A DNA stretch of 15,742 nt from positions 1-15,742 of the forward strand of contig JALLAP010001415.1 in assembly GCA_036939355.1 (NCBI GenBank), in the 5' to 3' direction. The notes beneath the pieces were generated by a model. That model searched no databases. It saw nothing but the letters and a program-made list of their open reading frames with translations, and was not told where the DNA came from. The translations under genes and the position numbers were made by a program. This DNA is from Thalassiosira profunda (taxonomy: Eukaryota > Bacillariophyta > Thalassiosirophyceae > Thalassiosirales > Thalassiosiraceae). This document shows, piece after piece, positions 8,162 to 15,742 of this stretch (the first letter of the stretch is position 1; every line of letters begins with the position of its first letter).

Positions 8162-9250
8162 ATGTCTGAATTGGGAGCATCAGCCGTCGACAGCGGCGAC
8201 GACTGTGCGGAATGCCCGATCTGCCTCGCACCTCTTCCGCCCTTTTGGGAGGTAACAAACCGCGAGGCAAAAGTACGCGTATCGGTGGCGTTCTGCTGCG
8301 GCGGCTACGATTGCCAAGACTGCGCTGACAAACGACGGCAGTACCTGAACAGGGCATACGCTGATGGGACGTTTGGCAGGGGGGAGGCACAGCTTAATAG
8401 CAAGTGCTCATTTTGTCGGTCAAAACTGCCCAATGGTTATCGCGATGCAGCGACCATGATGCTGGGCAATTTGGAGAAAGGTTGTCTGCCGCTGAGATTG
8501 CACTATCATCTAGGTGCGTTTTTCATTGACGGGCAGGGAGTCGAAAAGAACAAGGAGAAGGCCGTTGAGATATGGAGGCTCGGCGCGGAAAAGGGAGATG
8601 CCAATTGCCAGTATTCTATTGCAATTGCATACGAAGCGGGCGAGGGGGGGCTGACAAAATCGACAACCGAAGCCAAGCGGTGGTGTTTGAGAGCATCCGA
8701 ACAAGGCCATGCAATCGCCGACTTCATGCTTGGAGAAATATTGAGAGATGAAGGTGATACTTCTGAGCACTTACGGCTCCTGAGGAGTTCGGCATCGAAG
8801 GGCTATGGTGCTGCCTGTCACAACCTGGGCCTGGCGTATTATTACGGGAAAGAAGGCCTGGAACAATCCAATGAAAAAGCAATCACTGTTGTTACCCCAG
8901 CTGCAGAGAAGGGAGAAGCGCGTTGTATGCGCCTCTTGGGAACTGTCATGAGTCAACCAGATCCGTGGGTGCCGCCATCGGACAATCCCAATTTGACGAA
9001 GGGAATGCATTGGCTCCAACGAGCAGCTGCGACTGAGGACGAGAGCGGTGCGACCTTGAGAGAAATCGAGGAGCGAGTGAGCAACAAATGCTTCAACTGC
9101 AACAAGGAAGCGCCACCAGATAATGCTTTCCTTCGATGCTCTAGGTGCCGCGCGGCTTGGTATTGCAGCAAGGTCTGTCAGGTGCAGCATTGGAAAGCGG
9201 AGGAGGGAGGGCACAATCAGTTTTGCATCAAATGGCGTCCACAGAAATGA
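8162..9250 (+). CDS. RING-like / Sel1-repeat / MYND-finger protein, copy 2
   Basis: A single-exon protein of 362 residues and the closest relative here of copy 4. The all-cysteine RING-like finger has C18, C21, C45, C46, C51, C54, C82 and C85; the 27-residue gap between the third and fourth cysteine pairs is the same in all four copies. The loop before the central Cys-Cys is longer than in the others (WEVTNREAKVRVSVAF). Sel1 repeats cover about 111-290 (GAEKGD, ASEQGHA, PAAEKGE). The MYND finger is complete (C310, C313, C326, C329, C335, C339, H351, C355). The start at 8162 gives the N-terminus SELGASAVD, matching EASAVV and EASAAV in copies 4 and 3. The 14 bases from the stop codon (TGAAGGCAGAACTG) are identical in copy 4. 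Probably a soluble scaffold or ubiquitin-related factor; that role is inference. Confidence 0.92.
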   Translation: MSELGASAVDSGDDCAECPICLAPLPPFWEVTNREAKVRVSVAFCCGGYDCQDCADKRRQYLNRAYADGTFGRGEAQLNSKCSFCRSKLPNGYRDAATMMLGNLEKGCLPLRLHYHLGAFFIDGQGVEKNKEKAVEIWRLGAEKGDANCQYSIAIAYEAGEGGLTKSTTEAKRWCLRASEQGHAIADFMLGEILRDEGDTSEHLRLLRSSASKGYGAACHNLGLAYYYGKEGLEQSNEKAITVVTPAAEKGEARCMRLLGTVMSQPDPWVPPSDNPNLTKGMHWLQRAAATEDESGATLREIEERVSNKCFNCNKEAPPDNAFLRCSRCRAAWYCSKVCQVQHWKAEEGGHNQFCIKWRPQK

Positions 9251-9464
9251 AGGCAGAACTGTTCAAAGGGGCCAATCGCATAGGGCCCAAGGCGGTCAAC
9301 GGACTGATGTTGCATCAATACGAACACGATCAATACCACACTCAGGCAGAATGATAGACCAGTTATTTGTAACACTTTCGTTGTCTGCGCGATAGCACGT
9401 CCGGTGCCTTCTAGATCCACAGCAGCGAGTATCGTAATATGAAGCGAGGTCCCTCAACTTTCGC
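9251..9464. other. Convergent 214-bp spacer between copies 2 and 3
   Basis: The spacer lies between the stop codons of two oppositely oriented paralogues. The first bases match the 3' flank of copy 4. Nothing else is recognised. Confidence 0.4.
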
Positions 9465-10534
9465 CTATTCCCATTTGATGCAACACTGTTTGTGTCCACC
9501 TTCCGCCTTCCAGTGCCGTCGTTGGCAACCCTTGCTGCAATACCACGCCGCGCAGCACCTCGAACACCGCAGGAAGGCTTTCTCCGATGGTGCTTCCTTG
9601 AAGCAATTGAAGCATTTGTTGCTCGCTATCTGCCCCAAACTTCTCAATTGCGAGATGCCGACCTCATCCCCAGTCGCAGCTGCTCGTCTAAGCCAATGCA
9701 TTCCCTTCGTGTAGTTGGGATTGAAAGTAGGGTGCTCCATCGTCCCAGTGACCGGCAACACAGGATGGTACCCAACAGTCCCATCGAACTTGCATCTCTG
9801 CCCCTCTCTGCGGCTGGTGTCAATACACGAATCGCCTCATCTGACGACTGCTGGACACCATGAATGCCTTCGTAGTAGATTAGTCCCAGGTTGTAGCATG
9901 CTTTGTCATATCCTTTTGATGCAGAAGATCTCGTGTATTGTATGTATCCGGCACTGTCCCCCTCCTCTTGCAACAAAAGCGCAAGATTGTTTTCCGCCAC
10001 AGCGTGGCCCTGCTCACTCGCGGCCAGGAACCACCGCTTTGCTTCTTCAGAGGATTTCGGCAGTCCATCTCCGTTGTAGTATGCTGCGCCAAGATTGTAC
10101 TGGCAGATAGGATCGCCCATTATTTCCGCTCCTCGCATCAATATCTCATTGCTCCTTGCAACATTTTTCTCAATGCATTTCCCTTGCCGATATTTGATCA
10201 CTAATGAGTAGTACAATTGCAGCTGCAGACTGCCCTCCTCGTATTCCCGTATCATCTTTTTGACAGCGCTGGCCTCGTCCAGCACTCTCGTCCGGCACAT
10301 CGGACAGAATCTGTTGAGCTGTTCTTCCTGTTTTCCAAACGATCTTTCGGCGGCGACCCTGTCGAGGTATGCGGCCTTCGCCTCGTTGCAGTTCGTGCAA
10401 ACGCACTTTCCGCAGCAAGCGAAGACCCTATGACGTTCTGCCCAAAAGGGCGGCAGGGGCTCCAGACAGATCGGACAATCCTCGTCCCGACCGTCACGTC
10501 GTTCGACGGCGGCTGATGCCTCCGATGTCGACAT
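9465..10534 (-). CDS. RING-like / Sel1-repeat / MYND-finger protein, copy 3, with a one-base frameshift
   Basis: The most divergent paralogue, expected length 356 residues. The RING-like finger has C20, C23, C40, C41, C46, C49, C77 and C80, plus an extra C44 (CCGKCVCTNC). Sel1 repeats follow (ASEQGHA, PAAERG). Near 9752-9757 the frame shifts by one base: one frame ends in ...LLGTILCC and the homologous sequence continues in another frame as PVTGTMEHP through the last Sel1 repeat to a complete MYND finger (YCSKGCQRRHW). One extra base in TGCCGG would align it with copy 4 (LLCCPLNGAM). As given, the upstream frame runs on with unrelated residues to a stop at 9644, losing the MYND finger. The end is shorter than in the paralogues (IKWE). 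The start at 10534 fits the paralogues; an in-frame ATG at 10909 would add 125 unsupported residues. Sequencing error or an early pseudogene. Confidence 0.85.
9750..9760 (-). other. One-base frameshift site in copy 3
   Basis: On the minus strand the sequence TGTTGCCGGTC is where homology moves from one frame to the next. A missing C in the CC run is the simplest cause. The next homologous residues follow at once, so no intron fits. Confidence 0.8.
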
Positions 10535-10953
10535 CGTCGTGTGCAGGTCGGTGGGGAAAAATGCCAGCTCTCTCCCGCAGCTGCGGCTGCCGAATAATGG
10601 TACAGCCGTTGACCGAGGCCGCAGCGCAAACGTCCGCCTGCCGGGGGCTGGCTTTCGCCGGTACAACAGCGACCGCCAACGTCCCGTGCCGACGACGACG
10701 AGTCGGCGGGCCACGTTCTTTTTGTGCGGCAAGCGGCAAGGAAAGCCTATGTACGTATCATACGTACGTAATTCAGAGGGGCCGAGCACGGGGCAAACCC
10801 CAGGCGCGAGCGCGCCTGCTGCAACCGGAGAAGATAGACAACGAAGAGGGTGCTGGCGACCGAGATTGGCCTCCGTTCCATCGCTTCTCTGCGGCGGCGG
10901 GGGTGCCATAGTCTTGAGCGGAGGTGCTCAAGCCGCTGCTGCAAGATACCGTG
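10535..10953. promoter_or_regulatory. Divergent promoter region between copies 3 and 4
   Basis: This 419-bp spacer separates the divergent starts of two paralogues. It holds the 17-bp palindrome at 10751-10767 near its centre. The bases just before the copy 4 ATG (TGCAAGATACCG at 10940-10951) also precede copy 2. No TATA box is clear. Confidence 0.5.
10751..10767. promoter_or_regulatory. 17-bp perfect palindrome GTACGTAT-C-ATACGTAC
   Basis: Two perfect 8-base arms flank one central base. TACGTA occurs three times within 10752-10770. It sits about 217 bp before the copy 3 start and 187 bp before the copy 4 start, a good place for a shared dimeric regulator. The regulator is unknown. Confidence 0.5.
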
Positions 10954-12119
10954 ATGGATGAATTCGAGGCATCCGCCGTCGTCCGCGGCGACGACGGAGA
11001 CGAAGAATGCCCGATCTGCCTCGCGCCTCTTCCGCCCTTTTGGGAAACGGATAATCGCGTGGTGACCTATTGGTCAGTACCTTGTGTATTTTTTCCTTGC
11101 TGGTATGCTCATTGTGTGGGTATCGCGCACTCACCCTTCCAAAAAGCTGTGGCAAAGATCAATGCCAAGACTGCGAGCACAAACGACGGCAGTACCTGGA
11201 AAGGGCATGCGCTGATGGGACGTTCGGAAGGGAGGAGGTACAGCTCCAGCATAAATGTTCATTGTGCCGGACACAATTGCCCCAGGATATTGACGGAGCA
11301 GCACGCATGATGTTGGATAATTTGGAGAACGGCCGTCTACCGATGAGACTTCTCCTCATTCTAGGTTCGTTTTACATGGAAGGGCGTGGCGTTGAGCAGA
11401 ATAAAGAGAAGGGGGTTGAGATATGGACGCTCGGCGCGGAAAAGGGGGATTCCAATTGCAATTATTCGCTTGGAGTTGCATACTACAACGGCCATTATGG
11501 TCTACCAAAATCCTCTGAAGAAGCAAGGAGGTGGTTCCTGGCCGCGACAGAGCAGGGCCACGCAAAAGCCGAATTCTATCTTGCACAAATGTCGAAATGC
11601 GAGGGAAATGATCCTGAGCACTTGCGCTATTTGAGAGATTCCTCATCGAAAGGTTGTGATCATGCATGCTACAACCTGGGCCAAGCGCACTATTACGGCA
11701 CATATGGTGCCCAGAAATCTACAGATGAAGCAATCCGAGTGCTGACGCCAGCTGCAGAGAGAGGCCATGCATCGTCGATGTGCCTATTGGGCGCTGCCTT
11801 GTTGTGTTGTCCTCTCAATGGGGCAATGTTGCCGCCTTCTTCCAATCCCAATTTCACGAACGGAATTCATTGGCTCAAGCGAGCTGCAGAGAAAGGAGAT
11901 CAAAAGCACGTCGCGGCCTTGAGAGAACTCGAGCAGATGGCGAGCAACAGATGCTTCAACTGCAACAAAGAGGCGCCTCCGGGGGATACATTCTTGCGTT
12001 GCTCCAACTGCCGCGTGGCGTGGTATTGCAGCAAGGGTTGCCAACGACAGCACTGGAAGGCAGAGGAGGAAGATGGTCGTCACAGTAAGTATTGCATCAA
12101 ATGGCGTCCAAAGGAGTGA
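10954..12119 (+). CDS. RING-like / Sel1-repeat / MYND-finger protein, copy 4, two exons
   Basis: Exons 10954-11072 and 11147-12119 give a 363-residue protein. The RING-like finger is only complete after splicing: C19, C22, C40, C41, C46, C49, C77, C80, with the codon of C40 split TG|C by the intron. Five Sel1 repeats follow (about 107-298; LGAEKGD, ATEQGHA, PAAERGHA). The MYND finger is complete (C309, C312, C325, C328, C334, C338, H352, C356), with two or three extra acidic residues before the last His. The start at 10954 matches the paralogues (MDEFEASAVV). It resembles copy 2 most closely, including flanks on both sides. Its stop lies 54 bp from the stop of the acetyltransferase gene on the other strand, so the 3' untranslated regions probably overlap. 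Function is inferred only from the domains, as for the other copies. Confidence 0.9.
11073..11146 (+). other. 74-bp phase-2 GT-AG intron in copy 4
   Basis: Donor GTCAGT follows TAT TG and acceptor CAAAAAG precedes C TGT GGC. Splicing gives Tyr-Cys-Cys-Gly-Lys, which aligns with ACCGK in copy 3. The other possible junctions giving Cys-Cys would need non-GT or non-AG ends. The intron has no stop in the upstream frame, but its length is not a multiple of three, so retention shifts the frame and ends translation at 11310. Confidence 0.82.
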
Positions 12120-12173
12120 AGGCAGAACTGCGGGAGATACAATACCATATACCTCGATCACTATTTTGTGTCT

Positions 12174-13800
12174 TCATCTAGAACGGAAGGGGCTCAATTT
12201 TCGCACCAGATTCGTTGCGATACCGTACAATATATCCAATGTCGATAGATGTCCGCGGTTTCCGTGGAAATAGCGTGCATAGAGATAGCAGGCGTAGTGG
12301 ACGCCGTTGATGGTGTAGTAATCTGCGACAATGTGCGTTAGCCACTTCACCAACGCAATTTGCTACACAGCACAGTATCTCACCTTTGATCTCCTTTACC
12401 CTTGCAAATCCCAGTCGCTCGTACAACCGCATTGCTCCCTCGTTGTAAATGATCACGTGCAAATACAGCGCCCCACATTCGCTCCTCCCCTCGATCATTT
12501 CCACCACCCGCCCGACCAGGTTGCTCCCCAATCCACACCGTCGAAATTCGCGCGTGGTCCCGAGCGTCATGATGTAGAACATTCTGGGGTATGCCTCGCA
12601 GTCCGGGACGAGGAGCTGCGCCGTCTCGTCCCTCTTGGGCTTTTCGTCGAGGGTGCTCTTGTGCCGGTTGGCGAGCATGGAGGAGGGCAGGAACGATCCT
12701 ACGACGCAGCCCACAATTTGCTCTCCCTCGTCGTTGTAATAGGGACCTTCGGTGCTGCTGTTGCTGTGATTGGAGCCTCCCATTTGTTGCTGTTTGTCAT
12801 CGCCGCTGCTGCCATGCTGGTTGCTTCTATCGTTGTTGCATGATCCACAGCTGTCGTTGCTCTCGTGTTGAAAATCGTTTGAGTAAAATCTCTTCAACTT
12901 CTCTCTTTCTGTCCGGTGGTGTATTGAGAGTGCCGACTCTCCACTCTCGATGCCATCCTCTGCTGCTGTTGCGCCATTGCTAATTGGAGTTTCCGGTGGG
13001 TGCTGAAACCGCACGCTTCGATCGGGCGTTGTTGTTGCGTCCTGATAGCTCCTCTCACTTCCACCAGCGCTTCCGTTCCCGGTGGCTCTGCCGTTTTCCA
13101 TTGCATCCGAATCCTCCTCCATCTCCCAAAGTAGCGAGCCACTGCCGTACTCATCGTCATCAGTACCGTCCTCTGCGCCATCATTCCCGCACGGTCTGTT
13201 GCCCAACCAAAACGACCACGACGCCTCCCGCTCCTCCCTCTCCCGCCTCCTCTTTTGCCGGTACGCAAACTCGTCCTCGTCCAGCTCCTTGAAGCACGCC
13301 ACGCAGCTGTACAAGGGCTCGCAATTGTTCAGCCCCGGCATTTTTATTCGTTCCGTGTTGTTGCAGAGGGTGTCGAAGAAGTCGGGCTTGTAATCGACGG
13401 GGAACCACTTCTCGTGCAGGGTTTGGATGATCTCTCGGTCGGAGGGATTGATTCGGCGAAAGTAGATGATCCCTCGCCGCTTTCTAGGAGTGGATAGCTC
13501 GGTGTTGTGTCTCTCATTTGCCCCATTTGACTGGTAATTTTGCGTGGGCAGGGGAATGATTGTGGGCCCCGCGTCTTCCCCATTTCTGCAATTGACCGCT
13601 AACGGCAGTCCCGATGCATTGCTACCGTCAGACTGCGAGCACGAGGCCCCATCCATTTCACCCAGCGAGCTGCCGTTATCGTGCATTGCCGAGTAGGATT
13701 TTTGGGGCGCCTCCATCGTGGACTCTTCGTCCACCGTAGGGTTGCCCTCCTCCTCCGCATCCGGTGCAGAGGAGGGTGACGACGAAAACAACCACATCAT
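12174..13800 (-). CDS. NAA60: NAA60-like GNAT N-alpha-acetyltransferase with large low-complexity insertion
   Basis: Exons 12384-13800 and 12174-12322 give 521 residues. The GNAT core resembles NAA60, which acetylates N-termini of membrane proteins at the Golgi in animals. Visible features: IYFRRINPSDREII (about 112-125), WFPVDY (132-137; WFPIEY in the human protein), IVGCVVG (about 362-368), YIMTLGTTREFRRCGLGSN with the acetyl-CoA motif R-x-x-G-x-G (420-425), LYLHVIIYNEGAMRLYERLGF, and DYYTINGVHY from exon 2, ending in LDILYGIATNLVRKLSPFRS, like the membrane-binding helix of human NAA60. Residues 1-108 are Ser/Asp-rich and look disordered. About 180 further residues (171-355), basic then acidic, Ser/Asn-rich and disordered, separate two core strands; human NAA60 is only about 242 residues long. 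The start is the first ATG in frame (a second follows at once). It converges on copy 4. Confidence 0.9.
12323..12383 (-). other. 61-bp phase-1 GT-AG intron in the NAA60-like gene
   Basis: The donor GTGAG follows ATCAAAG and the acceptor TCGCAG precedes ATTACTAC. A TAAC branch-like site lies about 20 bases before the acceptor. Splicing creates Lys-Asp-Tyr-Tyr-Thr and recovers the expected NAA60 C-terminus; retention gives an unrelated tail. Confidence 0.9.
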
Positions 13801-14412
13801 GTGAGCGCTTTCAGACCTGGCCAAATTGGAATGAGGTTCTATGGAGAATAAATCTCAAGCAGCGCTATGCGCCCCTTAGACAACCAGAGGGTCGCCTCGA
13901 GCGCGGCTCTCGCAGGCGGCTGCAACTGGTGCTGTAGACGGCCAGATTTTGGACACCACGTGTGCACGTGGCGCGCCTTTTGCAATACGTCACCAAAACG
14001 CCCCCTCCTCGCGCAGTGACGGGCCAAACAGGGGAGCTCTGGTCACAGGCGCCTGTTGCCGTGGATGTGGGCGAGTCCCGGCGCTGAAGGGGGGATGAGG
14101 GCTCTACTGAGGCCGCCTCGCCCCTCCTTTGGAGTTTGGAGTGGGAGGTAGGACAGGAGTGGAGGAACCTACCAAGGTAGAGAAGTAAGAGGCTAGTACG
14201 AAGTATTTCGCAAGGTACGTAAATTGGTAGATACTTTCCCGCCATTTGGGAGATAACATGTGGCTTTCTCGTTGAAATCGCCGAAAAAAAGAGGATGAAA
14301 TAGACTTGACACCCACCTCCCGCACAAAGCCACGTGCACTTGCGCAGCAAGCACCATTACACTGCGCAATTGCAGCGGCAAAGGGGACGATCCACGATAC
14401 AGTGCCAAAGCC
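13801..14412. promoter_or_regulatory. Divergent promoter region with three CACGTG boxes
   Basis: This 612-bp spacer separates the divergent starts of the NAA60-like gene and the coiled-coil gene. It holds two CACGTG boxes in tandem at 13957-13970 and a third at 14331-14336. CACGTG is the core site of bHLH and bZIP factors in many eukaryotes. Open frames on the minus strand here begin without ATG and show no protein-like composition. No clear TATA box is seen. Confidence 0.5.
13956..13971. promoter_or_regulatory. Tandem CACGTG boxes 2 bp apart
   Basis: CCACGTGTGCACGTGG holds CACGTG at 13957-13962 and 13965-13970, an 8-bp period. It lies about 156 bp upstream of the NAA60-like start and about 440 bp upstream of the coiled-coil gene. 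Confidence 0.55.
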
Positions 14413-15742
14413 ATGAGGAAGGCATCGCGGGACAGCCGGGACGAGGCGTCGTCGTCGCGGCCGCGCGCCGGCTCAAAGCGGCAGGACGACGCCGACGCCG
14501 ACGCCAGCTCGGGGTCCAACTACCAATCCCTGGAGTCCATCGTCTCGTCAGAGTCGAGAGACGACTCCGAGGCTCTGTCAAGAGAGAGCCTTCTCTCGAG
14601 GGAGATGAACCTGCTCGACAAGGAGGAGACGTACCACTGCAGCATGACGTCCAGCGAAAGCGGCGAGGGATCGAGCGAGAGCAAGAATCCCATCGCCCGG
14701 CTGCGGAGCCGCCCTTCGGCGAGCCGCCCCGGTGCCGCGCCGCCTCCCCCGCCCGCCTCGCCGCCGCCCATGTATCGCGCGCGGAACCGGCAGAGCGGCT
14801 CGTCCTCGCAATACGAGGGCCTCACCTACTCGGATTCGACCCACTCGGCGGCGACGCAGCAGAAGAGGGCGCTGGTGTCGCTGCTCACGGAGATGCGCGG
14901 CCTGGAGCGGCAGATGCAGCAGCTGCAGCACGACCACGCCGTGGAACGACACGCCATGGCGCAGAATTTGGAGGCGCAGGCGGCTCGTATACAAAAGCTG
15001 GAGGCGTCGAATCAAGCGTTACAGATGCAGAACGACACGACAAAGCGGCAGCTCAAGAGCGTATTGACCAAGCTGGATCGCTTCGCCACGGGCTGCTGGC
15101 GCTTCTCCTCCGCGAGCGTCAAGAAGATGAGCGAGGCGCTCCACATGCAGGTCCACGAGTGGGGGCGCCTGTACAGTATTGACACGTCGAACGGCATGGC
15201 GAGTCCGGAGGAGGACGCGGCGATGGAGGAAACGACAATGGAGAAGCTGCAGACGATGCACCTCGAGATACGGCAGCTGCGGGAGAAGAATGTGGAGTTG
15301 GCCAAGAGGGGCGGGACGAGCGCAAAGAGGAGAGCCGCGAGGAGTCGTAGCGATGAGTCCGACGACAAGAGCGTGGTTTCCGACATGAGCGGCGTGACGC
15401 AACTGACGGCCACGACGACGCTGATGGACGCCATGTCCGGATTCCTGACCGAGCACGAGGGCCAGACCGCGCCCGGCGTAAGGGCCAAACCGCACAAGAA
15501 GGCGGCGCTGATGGCCTCCCCGCGGGGCATTTTGAAGCCCACGTCGCGGTATGATCGACGGACGAACGGGAAGAAAATTGGAGTGCCGCAGAAGCCGGAG
15601 CAGGGGACGACCGATGGGGCGGGCAAGCTGGACGGGCATTTGGCGCGGAGCGGGGCGCATCCCGGGCTGCCCAAGTCGCCCCACGATGGGAGGCAGGGTC
15701 GGAGGAGAGCGAGGGTGGCGGTCGCGAGCTCTGCCGTTGCGG
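14413..15742 (+). CDS. Ser-rich coiled-coil protein, 3' end beyond window
   Basis: The frame is open from the ATG at 14413 to the right edge for 443 residues. I do not recognise the family. Residues 1-100 are Ser-, Asp- and Glu-rich with SLESIVSSESRDDSE and ESLLSREMNLLDKEE, and look phosphorylatable and disordered. A proline tract lies at about 109-119. Two heptad-like segments suggest coiled coils: about 148-222 (MRGLERQMQQLQ, LEAQAARIQKLEASNQ) and about 272-298 (LEIRQLREKNVELAK). Between them is a compact segment with Trp and Phe (FATGCWRFSSASVKKMSEALH) that may be an ordered contact region. After 300 it is basic, Ser- and Lys-rich (RGILKPTSRYDRR). No signal peptide or membrane segment is visible. 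It may be cytoskeletal or scaffolding, which is a guess. It diverges from the NAA60-like gene. An intron near the right edge cannot be excluded. Confidence 0.75.
   Translation, partial: MRKASRDSRDEASSSRPRAGSKRQDDADADASSGSNYQSLESIVSSESRDDSEALSRESLLSREMNLLDKEETYHCSMTSSESGEGSSESKNPIARLRSRPSASRPGAAPPPPPASPPPMYRARNRQSGSSSQYEGLTYSDSTHSAATQQKRALVSLLTEMRGLERQMQQLQHDHAVERHAMAQNLEAQAARIQKLEASNQALQMQNDTTKRQLKSVLTKLDRFATGCWRFSSASVKKMSEALHMQVHEWGRLYSIDTSNGMASPEEDAAMEETTMEKLQTMHLEIRQLREKNVELAKRGGTSAKRRAARSRSDESDDKSVVSDMSGVTQLTATTTLMDAMSGFLTEHEGQTAPGVRAKPHKKAALMASPRGILKPTSRYDRRTNGKKIGVPQKPEQGTTDGAGKLDGHLARSGAHPGLPKSPHDGRQGRRRARVAVASSAVA

Noticed and set aside
9740..9770. Programmed frameshifting or a tiny intron in copy 3
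   Set aside because: No slippery heptamer or splice pair is visible, and the homologous residues are contiguous across the shift.
10534..10909. N-terminal extension of copy 3 from the ATG at 10909
   Set aside because: The three other copies start at the equivalent of 10534, and the extension fills the divergent promoter with Arg/Pro-rich sequence.
13865..14350. Minus-strand frame of about 160 residues in the 8/9 spacer
   Set aside because: It starts without ATG, lacks any motif, and lies across the likely shared promoter.
1..15742. Transposon, CRISPR array, or virus-derived gene
   Set aside because: No transposase, reverse transcriptase, terminal repeats, regular spacer array or viral protein motif was found on either strand.

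Overview
The window looks like nuclear DNA of a diatom, most likely a centric species such as Thalassiosira (the draft genome of T. oceanica is my best guess, from memory and not from a search). The reasons are short GT-AG introns of 61-76 bp, a protein with the diatom-type DUF6824 domain, a local family of zinc-finger/Sel1/MYND proteins of the kind expanded in Thalassiosira, and GC-rich low-complexity proteins. It is a draft assembly: two single N positions each join two contig ends that overlap by exactly 72 bases.

Nine genes alternate strongly in strand. From left to right: (1) a minus-strand, low-complexity basic protein running off the left edge (1-1121, one intron); (2) a plus-strand RING-like/Sel1/MYND protein (1543-2616); (3) a plus-strand DUF6824 putative regulator (3731-6236, reading frame broken only by a contig join); (4) a minus-strand proteasome alpha-like protein with a predicted signal peptide (6354-7647, also interrupted by a contig join); (5) a plus-strand RING-like/Sel1/MYND paralogue (8162-9250); (6) a minus-strand paralogue with a one-base frameshift (9465-10534); (7) a plus-strand paralogue with a 74-bp intron inside the RING-like finger (10954-12119); (8) a minus-strand NAA60-type GNAT N-acetyltransferase with a very large insertion and one intron (12174-13800); (9) a plus-strand coiled-coil protein running off the right edge (14413-15742).

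The genes pair into convergent ends (3/4, 5/6, 7/8, separated by 117, 214 and 54 bp) and divergent starts (1/2, 4/5, 6/7, 8/9). The divergent spacers hold the most regulatory-looking DNA: a TATA box inside an inverted repeat, a 17-bp palindrome, tandem CACGTG boxes and repeated TTTAGGGGG motifs. No RNA gene, transposon or CRISPR array was recognised.

The main biological story is a local expansion of a three-module family (all-cysteine RING-like finger, about five Sel1 repeats, MYND finger). Its members differ in intron content and integrity. Shared flanking bases point to recent duplication of members 5 and 7. The second point of interest is the proteasome alpha-like protein that seems to be addressed to the secretory or plastid-periplastid route. 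I see no evidence that all nine genes form one operon-like system.
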